Shown one piece after another: positions 7,936-16,609 of a stretch of DNA of 64,000 nucleotides (the stretch's first letter is position 1; each line of letters starts with the position of its first letter). Position numbers and translations under genes: made by a program. This stretch comes from Spirochaetaceae bacterium (GTDB lineage Bacteria > Spirochaetota > Spirochaetia > Treponematales > Breznakiellaceae), in assembly GCA_031278215.1 (NCBI GenBank), contig JAITKV010000039.1, forward strand, positions 1-64,000, given 5' to 3'. The notes below the pieces were generated by a model. It did not search any database, had not been told where the DNA came from, and was given only the letters and a program-made list of their open reading frames with translations.

Positions 7936-8562
7936 CTAGGGGTCCAAAGCCCCTTCGGGGGCCCCGGAAAAATACCCTTCGATGGCATCCCGTGAAAAGC
8001 CCTCTGTTTTAAGAAAAATCCTAGTGTCCCCGGACCCAAGGCGTTTCTTTTTCCGGGCTTTTTTTAGACAGCGTTCCAGAAGTTTCAGTTCCGCATCCCC
8101 GGCCAAGGCCGCTTCCAGGGCGGCGCCGGCGGTTTCCCGGCTTATCCCCCTGGCCCTCAGGGCCGCTTCCAGGTTCCGGGGCCCCCGAAAATCCCGGCTG
8201 ATTCGGGATTTAAGCCAAAGCGCCGCGTAGCGGCTGTCGTTGACAAGATTCAATGCTAAAAGCCGGTCCAGGACCTCCCGGATCGCCGCAGGATCGTGCC
8301 CCCGCCGTTCCAGTTTACGCGTAAGCCCCGCGGCGCATTGCTCCGCCCGGGCGATAAGGCGCAGGGCCGCCTTTTCCGCCCCCAGGCACGCCGCCCCCCG
8401 GTACAACAGGGCCCCCGCTTCTTCGTCCAGGACGGCGCCGGGGTACAGTGAAAGATTTGTATATTCCGGGGGCAGGTACGCAAGGCTAAGATTTATCACC
8501 GAACCAGTATCGAGGGTCAAGCTGACAAGGTTCCGGTTTTGCTTGACCGATTCAATCCGCAA
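7936..8562 (-). CDS. recX: RecX family regulatory protein
   Basis: Modulator that binds RecA filaments and limits strand exchange. The three-helix repeat pattern of RecX is visible: AAGLTRKLERRGHDPAAIREVLDRLLALNLVNDSRYA (in parts), then SRDFRGPRNLEAALRARGIS and a C-terminal helical repeat. About 208 residues from a TTG at 8562; no in-frame ATG is available nearby and no strong ribosome site is seen, so the start is uncertain. The first 50 residues look like a small beta domain as in other RecX proteins. No recA is near. It reads leftward after rpsI with a 105-nt gap. Confidence 0.75.
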   Translation of the reverse strand: MRIESVKQNRNLVSLTLDTGSVINLSLAYLPPEYTNLSLYPGAVLDEEAGALLYRGAACLGAEKAALRLIARAEQCAAGLTRKLERRGHDPAAIREVLDRLLALNLVNDSRYAALWLKSRISRDFRGPRNLEAALRARGISRETAGAALEAALAGDAELKLLERCLKKARKKKRLGSGDTRIFLKTEGFSRDAIEGYFSGAPEGALDP

Positions 8563-8667
8563 GGTGTTTATACCCCGAAGAAGGCCCCGGCCGCCGGAAT
8601 TGTACCGGGGGCGGCACGGAGTATACCGCCGGGGATGCGCTGAAAAACCCCGCCGGTCTTAGCGCTG

Positions 8668-9060
8668 TTAGCGTTTGCTAAACTGGAAGCGCCGCCGGGC
8701 GCCCCGTTGACCGTATTTTTTCCGTTCCACCATCCGGGGATCCCGGGTAAGAAAGCCATTGTTCCGCAGGGAAACCGAATTACCCGCATCAACCTGGCAG
8801 AGCGCCCGGGCCAAACCGTGCCGGCAGGCCCCGGCTTGGCCGTTGGAACCGCCGCCGTAGACATTAATAAGCACGTCGAATTTGTTTTCGCTGGCCGTTA
8901 CCATTAAGGGCTGCCGGACCATCATGGCGTGTTCCCCCTGGGGAAAGTACTGAACCAAATCCTTGCCGTTGATGAGGAACTTGCCCGATCCGTCCCGGAC
9001 ATACACCCTGGCAACGGAGGTTTTTCTTCTGCCGGTACCGATTCCAAGATTCTTTATCAC
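8668..9060 (-). CDS. rpsI: 30S ribosomal protein S9
   Basis: Small-subunit protein whose C-terminal tail reaches toward P-site tRNA. The N-terminal GTGRRKTSVARV, central GGGSNGQAGACRHGLARAL and the basic C-terminus ending in FSKR are diagnostic. Length 130 is normal. It follows rplM by 11 nt, the conserved L13-S9 pair. Confidence 0.97.
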   Translation of the reverse strand: MIKNLGIGTGRRKTSVARVYVRDGSGKFLINGKDLVQYFPQGEHAMMVRQPLMVTASENKFDVLINVYGGGSNGQAGACRHGLARALCQVDAGNSVSLRNNGFLTRDPRMVERKKYGQRGARRRFQFSKR

Positions 9061-9071
9061 CGTTCTACCTC

Positions 9072-9500
9072 TTAGAGATTAATAAGCTGGGGATTCTGGG
9101 CCGCATGGGGATGCGTGGGCCCCGCGTAGACCTTTACGTTCTTTAGCAATTTCCTGCCCAGGGGCCCCTTGGGAAGCATTCCCTTTACCGCCAGCTGCAT
9201 GGGAGCGGCGGGGCGCCTGGCGGAAAGTTTTTCATAGGAGTTCGATTTAAGCCCCCCCACATAACCGGTATGGTGGTAATAGAGCTTTTGCACCGTCTTA
9301 CGGCCCGTAAGAGCCGCCTTTTCGGCGTTGACGATGATTACAAAATCACCTACTTCCTGGTGGGGGGCGAAAACAACCTTTTCCTTCCCCCTGACAATGG
9401 CTGCGGCCCTGGCCGCAACCCTCCCTAAAACCTTACCTTCGGCGTTAATGACAAACCACTTCCGTTCAACCTTGGCAGGTTTAACAAATACCGTATCCAT
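9072..9500 (-). CDS. rplM: 50S ribosomal protein L13
   Basis: Early-assembling large-subunit protein, 142 residues, the standard length. Recognised from KWFVINAEGKVLGRVAARAA at the start, the central HHTGYVGGLK and MLPKGPLGRKLLKNVKVYAG. An AAGG-containing purine run lies about 7 nt before the ATG. A TTTACC-17-TATAGA pair (9539-9534 and 9516-9511) may be its promoter, but this is weak. Followed directly by rpsI. Confidence 0.97.
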   Translation of the reverse strand: MDTVFVKPAKVERKWFVINAEGKVLGRVAARAAAIVRGKEKVVFAPHQEVGDFVIIVNAEKAALTGRKTVQKLYYHHTGYVGGLKSNSYEKLSARRPAAPMQLAVKGMLPKGPLGRKLLKNVKVYAGPTHPHAAQNPQLINL

Positions 9501-9743
9501 CTCTAAACCTTCTATAAATCAAAATAAAATTAAGGTAAATCAAAAAATGACTCTTCCCGCCCGAAGCATGCTGCTTCCCCGGAGTTTAGGGTTTATATCC
9601 CCTCCGCCCAAGATTCCCCCGGGACCGGGTCCGCGGGTACAGCCCCGCAACGAATCAAAATATGCCTGAAATTGCCGGATATGTCAAGTCCTATTCCGGC
9701 TTCTGAACGCTCCCTAAAACGCAGCTTCCGGGCCCGGGTTCCC

Positions 9744-10043
9744 CTAGTGGCGCCTGAGCTTGCGGACCACCATTACCACGAACGCGGCGATAAAGAACCC
9801 CGTCCTAAGATTGGGAAGCAGTATGGCCGCCACCGGCACCGAAGCGATGGAAGGCTGATCCCCCATGATGCCAAAGATATCCAAAATCGAATAAACCGTT
9901 TCCACATAACCGGCGATGGCCCCAATGACCATGAGCATCCAGGCCACATCCCGGGTCTTGGACCACAACATGATGGCGAAAAAAGCCGCCAGCCCCTCCA
10001 TGCTTAAACGGCTTACGATTAAGAGTATTTTCCCCGGGTCCAT
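9744..10043 (-). CDS. Small membrane protein of unknown function
   Basis: About 99 residues from the ATG at 10043 (a TTG at 10070 would add nine residues). Three hydrophobic segments can be read: the region around LAAFFAIMLW, then MLMVIGAIAGYVETVYSIL, and a C-terminal FFIAAFVVMVV followed by a basic VRKLRRH, suggesting an inner-membrane protein with a cytoplasmic C-terminus. I do not recognise the family. It is the last gene of the lolA-rodZ-rimO-pcrA run, 45 nt after the preceding gene. Confidence 0.6.
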   Translation of the reverse strand: MDPGKILLIVSRLSMEGLAAFFAIMLWSKTRDVAWMLMVIGAIAGYVETVYSILDIFGIMGDQPSIASVPVAAILLPNLRTGFFIAAFVVMVVRKLRRH

Positions 10044-10087
10044 GGGTACAGTATCGGCTTTTCGGGGCAAAATTGCAAGGGACCGGT

Positions 10088-10966
10088 TTAAACCCGCACC
10101 GCGGCGGAAATCAGCGCCGCCAGTTTTGCTTCTTCCCCGGCGGAAAGTTCCCCGGGAATGATCGCCGGTTCTTCCTCAAGGGGGGGCAGAAAAAACCCGC
10201 CCTCAAGAAAACGCATAAAAACCCTTTGGTAATCCTCCTGGGCGTCCGGGGGCCTGTAGCGTAGGTAGATCCCCCTTCGTTTCCAGGGAGAATCCCCGGT
10301 AAGGATCCGGTCCAGCCCGGCAAAGGAGGGGCGCTCCGGCGCGGCCAGAAGCCTGCGGACGCTTTGCGCCGCGGCGGAAAGTACAAGCGGGGAAAGGAGG
10401 GGCGCCGGGGAAAACAACTCCTCCAAAGCCGGATCCAGGGCAAGAACCGCCGGAGCGCCGGGGAAGGGCAGGGGCAGCACCGGGATCAGCAGCGAAGGGG
10501 CCCCCGGTCCGGGAGGATTTAGTATCGCCGGATCCGTAAGCCAGGGCCGCCAGAGGACCGGAACGGTTTTTGGGGCCCCTTCGCCCGCTTCCACCGCGGG
10601 ATCAAATACGGCGGCGGAAAAGCCCGCGGCGGCCAGCGCGTCTTTACGGGCGGCTTCGCTGGGGTACAGGCGAAAACGGCGGCCGGGCAGCAGCGCCGAA
10701 AGGGCCCCGTAGAACCGGCCTTCGGCAGGATGAGGCAGGGGGGCAAAGAGGCCCCGTTCCGCGGTGTTTTTAAAGACCCGCAGCAGCTGCGGGGGGCAAT
10801 GGCCCAGCAGGGCCCGGCCGCCGTACTGCCACATATCCGCAAGCCGCTTTCCGCCTTCGGTATAAAGCCGCCAGCCCCTGGCCCGAAGCACCCGGGGAAG
10901 CGGACATGGCCGCCGATCCCCGCGGGTAAAGGTTTTATGGCCCATAGATTCTCCGGCCCTTTCCAT
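10088..10966 (-). CDS. Unknown protein with a degenerate class-III aminotransferase-like N-terminus
   Basis: About 292 residues. The start at 10966 is set by GGAGG 5 nt before the ATG; a TTG at 10996 overlapping the helicase stop is less likely. Residues ~30-110 look like the opening of a class-III PLP aminotransferase: WRLYTEGGKRLADMW, GGRALLGHCPPQLLRVF, then a small-molecule-fold pattern. The usual PLP-binding Lys region is not visible and the protein is about 100 residues shorter than the family, so it is probably not catalytic. The rest is rich in Pro, Leu and Ala. It follows pcrA immediately. Function unknown; the aminotransferase link is by eye only. Confidence 0.65.
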   Translation of the reverse strand: MERAGESMGHKTFTRGDRRPCPLPRVLRARGWRLYTEGGKRLADMWQYGGRALLGHCPPQLLRVFKNTAERGLFAPLPHPAEGRFYGALSALLPGRRFRLYPSEAARKDALAAAGFSAAVFDPAVEAGEGAPKTVPVLWRPWLTDPAILNPPGPGAPSLLIPVLPLPFPGAPAVLALDPALEELFSPAPLLSPLVLSAAAQSVRRLLAAPERPSFAGLDRILTGDSPWKRRGIYLRYRPPDAQEDYQRVFMRFLEGGFFLPPLEEEPAIIPGELSAGEEAKLAALISAAVRV

Positions 10967-10992
10967 AGCAGCCTCCGTTCCGGCTTCCGGCG

Positions 10993-13281
10993 TCAATCCC
11001 CGGCGCCTATTTTCATATAGTTCCCGCTCTGGTGAAAGCTTAAGAACCGTTTTTCCTGCCCGTTGTCAAAGCGGACCAGAATTACCGGACCATCGTCCCC
11101 CTCCGTGATGTCGATCACCGCGCCGTAGCCCTGGTCGTCATGAAAGATCCGGTCCCCCTGTTTCCACCGTTTGTCGGAGGACATCTTTAGCCCGGCGCCG
11201 CCGGAAGGGGACCCAAAAGCGAAGACCCCTTGCTCCCGTCCCCGCCAAGGCTGCCGCGGGGATTTGCCAAAGCCGGCGGGGGCCTGTCCAATTACCTCAA
11301 GCATGGTTTTATCCGCTTCGTAAAGAAACAGCGAGGGCGGCATGGGACTTGTACGGCCGTAGACGCGCCGGAATGTACAGGAGCACAGGTACAGTTCTTC
11401 CATGGCCCTGGTGGCCCCCACATAGAACAGCCTCCGTTCCTCTTCAAGGTCATCCCCGGTTTTATCGTCCCGGGGAAAAACCCCCTGTTCAAGCCCGGTG
11501 ATGATCACCCGGGGAAATTCCAGGCCCTTGGTATTATGCAGGGTAATAAGAGTAACCGAATCGTGGTTTTCTGCATCCGCGTCGATGGACCGGTCCAGTT
11601 CAATGTGTTCCATAAATTCCACCAGCCCTTCCCTGCCCCCTTTGTAGTTGCTGGAAGCGTCAACCAGTTCCTGCAAATTGCCGATCCGCTGAAGGCCGTT
11701 GATTTCGTCGTGGAAGCCGTGGTACTCCGCCAGGGCGGAATCAATGATAAGGGATCCCACACAGGCCGAAAGGCCCTCGCCGTAACGGATCGGGGGATCC
11801 CGGTACGGCGGCGGGGAGGCGCCCCCCAGCACCGCGGCGGCCCGGTCCATGACGGCGGCAAAACTTTTTATTCCCGCCGCAGCCTTGGCGGAAAGGGAAA
11901 GTTCTTTTGCGATGTCCACAAGCCCCCCCCCGGAGGGGGAGGCCCCATAGAGGGCCTTAAGGATGCGGTCCAGGGCCACGGCCCCAATGCCCCGGGCGGG
12001 CTTATTGATTATGCGGCGAAAGGCCACTTCGTCCCGGGGGTTAAGCAGCAGGGCCAGCAAAGCCAGGGCGTCTTTAATTTCTTCCCGCTGATAGAATTTA
12101 AGGGACCCCACAACCTTATAGGGAATACTCCGGTGGAGCAGTTCGGTCTCGAAGCCCAAAGATTGGGCGTTGGTTCTGTACAGTATGGCCCAGTCCGAAT
12201 ACCCCTTTGCCTTTCCGGTCCGAACCGAACGTTCCACCAGTTCCGCGCAAAAGGCCGCCTCCTCATCCTGATTAGCAAGGAAAGCCAGGGTAGGAAGTTT
12301 CCCGGCCCCCCGTTCGGCCCGCAGGGTCTTACCCAGCCTGCCGCAGTTATGATCCACCACCGAGGACGCCAGCGCCAGGATCTGGGAAAAGGAACGGTAG
12401 TTCCGTTCAAGCCTGATGATCTCTGTGCCGGGAAAATGATCGGAAAACCGGAGTATGTTTTTTACATCCGCCCCCCGAAAGCGGTAAATGGACTGATCAT
12501 CGTCCCCCACCACGCACAGATATGTTTCCGGCCCCCCCGCCATGCGGCTAAGCAGCTTAAACTGGGCCGCATTGGAATCCTGGTATTCATCCACCATGAT
12601 CACGGTAAAGCGGTCGTGGAAACGCCGGGCCAAATCGGGGTTGTCCTCAAGCAGCTTCAGGGGTTTTTGAATAAGATCCCCAAAATCGACGTTGCCTATC
12701 TTTTGCAACTTTTCTTCATACTTGGCGTAATTTTTCCGGAACCTGTCATGGCAGCTGATGCGGTCAAGTTCAGGATCCTCCGGGGAAAGAAAAAAATCCT
12801 TTGCCCGGGCGATTAAAGCGGCGGTTTCCCGCAGTTCCGCCTTGGAAGCGTCTTCCATAACCGTCCCTAAAAGCGAAACCATGTCGTCGTCGTCGTAGAT
12901 CACAAACCCTGAATCAAGACCCGCCAAGGCGGCGTGGCGGCGGAGAAACCAGGCCCCAAAGGAATGGAAGGTTCGTATCATGGCGGCGGAGGCCCGGTTT
13001 TCAATAAGCCGGGCCCGGGCGGCCATTTCCCGGGCGGCCTTGTTGGTAAAGGTTACGGCCATGATAGACCGGGGATCCACCCCCCGTTCCCGGATAAGGT
13101 AGGCAATCTTTGTGGTGATCACTCTGGTTTTTCCCGAACCCGCCCCGGCCAAAATTAAAAGGGGCCGCCGGGCCGTCAGGTTCTTCCAGGGGCCGCCGGG
13201 CCGGTCCCGGCCGTCAAGCCCTTCGTGGAGCACCGCTTTCCGTTGTTCGGGATTAAGAATATCCAGGTACGAAGGGTCCAT
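10993..13281 (-). CDS. pcrA: UvrD/PcrA/Rep-type superfamily 1 DNA helicase
   Basis: ATP-driven 3'-5' DNA helicase in repair and replication-fork maintenance. Motif I AGAGSGKTRV, motif Ia VTFTNKAAREM, motif II DEYQDSN, motif III VVGDDDQSIYRFRGA, motif IV LERNYRS, motif V LHNTKGLEFP and motif VI FYVGATRAMEEL are all present. The last ~60 residues (WKQGDRIFHDDQGYGAVID) resemble the PcrA C-terminal Tudor-like domain that binds RNA polymerase. About 762 residues. The ATG at 13281 shares a base with the rimO stop (TAATG) and lies 11 nt after GGAG; an ATG three codons upstream is the alternative. rep or uvrD are possible names. Confidence 0.92.
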   Translation of the reverse strand: MDPSYLDILNPEQRKAVLHEGLDGRDRPGGPWKNLTARRPLLILAGAGSGKTRVITTKIAYLIRERGVDPRSIMAVTFTNKAAREMAARARLIENRASAAMIRTFHSFGAWFLRRHAALAGLDSGFVIYDDDDMVSLLGTVMEDASKAELRETAALIARAKDFFLSPEDPELDRISCHDRFRKNYAKYEEKLQKIGNVDFGDLIQKPLKLLEDNPDLARRFHDRFTVIMVDEYQDSNAAQFKLLSRMAGGPETYLCVVGDDDQSIYRFRGADVKNILRFSDHFPGTEIIRLERNYRSFSQILALASSVVDHNCGRLGKTLRAERGAGKLPTLAFLANQDEEAAFCAELVERSVRTGKAKGYSDWAILYRTNAQSLGFETELLHRSIPYKVVGSLKFYQREEIKDALALLALLLNPRDEVAFRRIINKPARGIGAVALDRILKALYGASPSGGGLVDIAKELSLSAKAAAGIKSFAAVMDRAAAVLGGASPPPYRDPPIRYGEGLSACVGSLIIDSALAEYHGFHDEINGLQRIGNLQELVDASSNYKGGREGLVEFMEHIELDRSIDADAENHDSVTLITLHNTKGLEFPRVIITGLEQGVFPRDDKTGDDLEEERRLFYVGATRAMEELYLCSCTFRRVYGRTSPMPPSLFLYEADKTMLEVIGQAPAGFGKSPRQPWRGREQGVFAFGSPSGGAGLKMSSDKRWKQGDRIFHDDQGYGAVIDITEGDDGPVILVRFDNGQEKRFLSFHQSGNYMKIGAGD

Positions 13282-14732
13282 TATACCCATATCTCCATAT
13301 CGAATCCGGCCCGGCGGCTAATCCGGCCCGGAACCAGGCTGCCGGGCTTTAGGGCCCGGAGTTTTTGTGTATCCGCAGAACATACCACCGCGGCGCCGTC
13401 CACTTCCGGGGCATGACAGTAAAGCCGGCCCAGCCAAAGGCTGTCCCCGCCCGCGGCGCCGGGACCCCGGGGGGAAAGAAGAGCCCCGGACGGGAGGGGG
13501 GCCTCTGCGGCGGAACCAACCGGTTCTTCCAATAGTACCTCCATGGTCCGGCCCACAAACCTGTCCATCCGGTCTTCGGTAATGGGAACCTGCCGTTCTT
13601 CTATGCGGGCCTTGCGGTCCAGGGCGGCCTTTTTGCGCACCCGGCCTTCCATGGAATAGGCCGGAGTTCCCTCTTCCCGGGAATAGGCAAAAACCCCCAG
13701 CCAGTCAAAACGGGCCTGCGCCTGGAAATCCAGGAGCAGCTTAAAATCTGCGGCGGTTTCGCCGGGAAACCCTGTAAGAAAGGTGGAGCGGATCACCGCG
13801 TCCGGAAGGCGGCGGCGGATTGTCTCAAGCAGGTTAAGGTAGATAGCGCCGCCGCCGCGGCGGTTCATGGCTTTAAGAATCGACGGCGAAGCATGCTGGA
13901 AGGGTATGTCAAAATACGGAAGAAAACGATGGTCCTGTTCCATGAGGCTTAGTATATCCGAAATAAGGGGAAAAGGCCGGGCCCGCAAGCTGTCGGGGTG
14001 AAGGTACAAAAGCCGCACCCAGAAACGGCCCGGCAACTCCGCCATGGCCCGTAACAGCTTTCCCAGCCCCGGCCTATAGGAAGCCAGGTCCTGGCCCACC
14101 AGACATAGTTCCCGTATCCCCCTTCCAAGCAGGCGCCGGCATTCTTCCAGAATCTCCGGTACGGAACGGCAGCGCAGGGGGCCCCTGATAAGGGGAATTG
14201 CACAGAAAGAACAGCGCTTATTGCAGCCTTCGGAAATTTTTACATACGCGGAACCGGGAAAACCGAGCAGCGGCCGGTCCCCCGGCGCGGTCCTATCCGG
14301 GGCCCCGGCGGCGCCCTGGAGGGCGGCGCTTTGGCCGGCGGCGCTTTGGCCGACGGCGCTTTGGAGGGCGGCGCCGGTAAAGCGCCGGTTTGTCATAAGG
14401 GCGGACGCCGCCAGGGCCGCGGCGGGTAATTCCCCGCTGCCCAAAAATCCATCCGCTTCCGGAAGGCTTTCTAAAAGTTCTTCCCGGTAGCGCTGGGCCA
14501 GGCACCCGGCCAGGAGCACCTTTTTTTCCGGGTACCGGTTTTTCCAGGCAAGGACCGCATTAATTGATTCCCGTTTTGCCGCTTCGATAAAACCGCAGGA
14601 ATTAACGATAATCAGATCCGATTGTCCGGCGCTGCTGCAGGGGGTCCAACCCGATTCATTAAGCACGGCCATGATGGTTTCGGCATCCACCTGGTTTTTT
14701 GCACAGCCGAAGGGATCAAGAAAATACCGCAT
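13281..14732 (-). CDS. rimO: Ribosomal protein S12 methylthiotransferase RimO
   Basis: Radical-SAM enzyme that adds a methylthio group to an Asp of ribosomal protein S12. N-terminal UPF0004 domain with Cys10 (FGCAKNQVD), Cys46 (NSCGFI) and Cys76 (AGCLAQR) for one cluster; radical-SAM motif CNKRCSFC for the second; C-terminal TRAM-like domain. At 483 residues it is longer than the usual ~440, partly because of an Ala/Gln/Ser-rich insertion between the first two domains (about residues 120-142) encoded by tandem 15-bp repeats at about 14311-14370. It overlaps pcrA by one base. Confidence 0.93.
   Translation of the reverse strand: MRYFLDPFGCAKNQVDAETIMAVLNESGWTPCSSAGQSDLIIVNSCGFIEAAKRESINAVLAWKNRYPEKKVLLAGCLAQRYREELLESLPEADGFLGSGELPAAALAASALMTNRRFTGAALQSAVGQSAAGQSAALQGAAGAPDRTAPGDRPLLGFPGSAYVKISEGCNKRCSFCAIPLIRGPLRCRSVPEILEECRRLLGRGIRELCLVGQDLASYRPGLGKLLRAMAELPGRFWVRLLYLHPDSLRARPFPLISDILSLMEQDHRFLPYFDIPFQHASPSILKAMNRRGGGAIYLNLLETIRRRLPDAVIRSTFLTGFPGETAADFKLLLDFQAQARFDWLGVFAYSREEGTPAYSMEGRVRKKAALDRKARIEERQVPITEDRMDRFVGRTMEVLLEEPVGSAAEAPLPSGALLSPRGPGAAGGDSLWLGRLYCHAPEVDGAAVVCSADTQKLRALKPGSLVPGRISRRAGFDMEIWV
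14311..14370. repeat. In-frame 15-bp tandem repeat inside rimO
   Basis: Roughly four imperfect copies of a GC-rich unit containing GGCGGCGCTTTGG encode QSAVG/QSAAG/QSAAL/QGAAG in the linker between the UPF0004 and radical-SAM domains. Its length is a multiple of three, so copy-number change would not break the frame. Confidence 0.7.
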
Positions 14733-14761
14733 CGCGTAATACAGCCGGCGGGGAACAGGGC

Positions 14762-15826
14762 CTATTCAAGGCTGTATTGGATAAGCCTGTACCGGCCGCT
14801 GTTGTCCCTAATCCAGCGCAGATCAATTACCACCACTTCGCCGGCGTTTCCAAGGTTCAGGGTAACTGTTCTTCCCGCTCCGTTAAGCTCCACCGTTACG
14901 GCGGTGGCGTTGGATGTCCAGAGGCGTATGGTATTTTGGACCGGTATATTAAGCTGTTCCCCCCTGGAAAAGTACCGTTCCGTCCTTTCCTGGCGGTCTA
15001 TTTCCCAACGGAACATACAGTAGCCCTGGAATTGGGCTTCCAGGGTAAAGGGATAGGTATTGGAAGAGCTAAAAATTGTAATGCCCGTACCGGCCGAAGG
15101 ATCCTCCGTCGCGGCGTAAAGACCCGTGTCGGGAATGGTGTTCATATTGGTAGTAAACCGTATAAGCGCCCCGGAGGCGGGAGAATTTTTATCGTAGTCC
15201 GAAAGGGTTACCCGGACATCCGCTATGCCGTCGCTGTTAAGGTCCACATCCGTATCTTCCGCCAGATTAAGCACCGCCCTGCCCCCCGGCACAATAAGGA
15301 CCAGGGGATCTTCCATGCTTCTAAACTCCGTCTTAAACTGTTCGCCCCCCAGGGGAATTAAGATGGTATCCCCTTGGTAAAACCGCTGTTCCAGAAAGGA
15401 ATCTTCCAGCACATAATTCTTAGGCGCCGGGGCAATGCCGGTTTGTTCCGGCGCCGCGGGGGTTCTGATGAAGCCCAGGTACGCAACGGCGGCGGCGGCA
15501 AGCAAAACCGGCAGGACAATACAGAGGACCATAAGGGGCTTTGGAAAGACCGGCGACGATTTTAAAAGCTGTTCAACCGGAATGGGCTGTTCCTGAATCT
15601 TAAGGGACCGGTACAGGGAAAGGATTTCGTCCACATCCAGGCCCAAATATTCGCTGTAATTTCGCAAAAAACCCAAAAGGTAGGGTTCGCCGGGAAACTT
15701 GGAAAAGTCTTCTTCTTCCAGCGCCTCTAAATAGCGGCGGGCTATATTTATTTCCCGTCCCACATGTTCGTAGGAATACCCCTTCTCTTCGCGGGCCGAT
15801 TTAAGTTTGTCTCCAAGGGACTCCAC
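14762..15826 (-). CDS. RodZ-like helix-turn-helix membrane protein
   Basis: Cell-shape/cytoskeleton-linked protein family. Residues 1-75 form the RodZ-type HTH (GDKLKSAREEKGYSYEHVGREINIARRYLEALE), then a Pro-containing linker, a transmembrane helix at about 98-120, and a ~230-residue periplasmic beta-rich part including an EF-like stretch DTDVDLNSDGIADVRV. In other bacteria RodZ bridges MreB to the wall machinery. The GTG start at 15826 has AGGAG 7 nt upstream. It lies between the lolA-like gene and rimO in one tight operon. The periplasmic part is unusually large. Confidence 0.78.
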   Translation of the reverse strand: MESLGDKLKSAREEKGYSYEHVGREINIARRYLEALEEEDFSKFPGEPYLLGFLRNYSEYLGLDVDEILSLYRSLKIQEQPIPVEQLLKSSPVFPKPLMVLCIVLPVLLAAAAVAYLGFIRTPAAPEQTGIAPAPKNYVLEDSFLEQRFYQGDTILIPLGGEQFKTEFRSMEDPLVLIVPGGRAVLNLAEDTDVDLNSDGIADVRVTLSDYDKNSPASGALIRFTTNMNTIPDTGLYAATEDPSAGTGITIFSSSNTYPFTLEAQFQGYCMFRWEIDRQERTERYFSRGEQLNIPVQNTIRLWTSNATAVTVELNGAGRTVTLNLGNAGEVVVIDLRWIRDNSGRYRLIQYSLE

Positions 15827-15847
15827 CTACATGCTCCTAAGGGCTTT

Positions 15848-16525
15848 CTAATCCGTGCCCCTAAGCAGGAAGTTGTTGTACATATTTGACGCCGGTGGAG
15901 ATTCAAAAACAAAAAGCCGTTCAGGAATGCCCGTGTTAAGGCTTACGCCGGAAAAATCAAACCGTACCGTGGCGTCGGTGATGGTTCTGCCGGTAATGCG
16001 CCTTATAAGCTGGGTATCCGGTGAAATATCCAGGATAATTTCCGTAAACCCCTCTCCGTTGGAACGGCGGACAAGCTTAAGTTTTATTACCATTTCGCCG
16101 GACCCCGGATCAAGGGGTACCGGAGCGGGGCCTACCACAAACGCGGGCACATAGTTGCGCCGGAGCAGATTAAGCCCCCGGGCCGTGGCTATGTTGGCGC
16201 CCCCCCCCTGGTTTGCCACGGCCTGGTTTAATATGGCCCTTTCCCCGGGAAGGTAGATCATAAGGCTTTCCCCGTTATAGAGGATCACCTGCTCGGCGGG
16301 GGAGCTAAAATCAATACGGAGGAAATTAGGCATCATGGCATACACGACCCCGTACATCTGGGTTCCACCGCTTTGAATACTCAGCCGGCCCACATAGGTC
16401 CTGATATTGCTGTACCGTTCGGAAACCTGTTCAAGGTAGCGGCCTGCGGTAAGAATTTCCTGACCCCAAAGGGTGTAAAGGCCGCCCAGGATCAGTACTA
16501 TGATCAATAAAAAACCCTTCTTCAT
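15848..16525 (-). CDS. LolA-like periplasmic lipoprotein carrier
   Basis: Exported 225-residue protein: a Lys-Lys start, hydrophobic core GFLLIIVLILGGLYTLWG and a likely signal-peptidase site after it. The mature part has the LolA beta-sheet pattern (VGRLSIQSGGTQMYGVVYAMMPNFLRIDFSSP, in parts; ILYNGESLMIYLPGERAIL), implying a hydrophobic half-barrel that shuttles lipoproteins or lipids to the outer membrane. First gene of the lolA-rodZ-rimO-pcrA operon. The MKK start is fixed by the signal peptide, yet no ribosome site precedes it; instead a promoter ends 6 nt before the ATG. Confidence 0.78.
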   Translation of the reverse strand: MKKGFLLIIVLILGGLYTLWGQEILTAGRYLEQVSERYSNIRTYVGRLSIQSGGTQMYGVVYAMMPNFLRIDFSSPAEQVILYNGESLMIYLPGERAILNQAVANQGGGANIATARGLNLLRRNYVPAFVVGPAPVPLDPGSGEMVIKLKLVRRSNGEGFTEIILDISPDTQLIRRITGRTITDATVRFDFSGVSLNTGIPERLFVFESPPASNMYNNFLLRGTD

Positions 16526-16531
16526 ACGGTC

Positions 16532-16560
16532 ATTGTACCAATAAATATAGAGAAATGCAA
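16532..16560 (-). promoter_or_regulatory. Promoter of the lolA-like operon, predicted leaderless
   Basis: TTGCAT (16560-16555), exactly 17 nt, TACAAT (16537-16532), then 6 nt to the ATG at 16525. A normal start-site distance puts +1 at or next to the A of ATG. Confidence 0.6.
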
Positions 16561-16609
16561 GTACGGGATACCGCGAGCCGCCTCTTCGCCGCGGGATTTC
16601 CCTCTTTAG

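Noticed and set aside
11230-12816. Long plus-strand frame opposite pcrA
   Set aside because: Antisense shadow; the helicase motifs on the minus strand are complete.
14311-14370. CRISPR-like array
   Set aside because: Repeats are adjacent, in frame and without spacers; they encode a linker in rimO.
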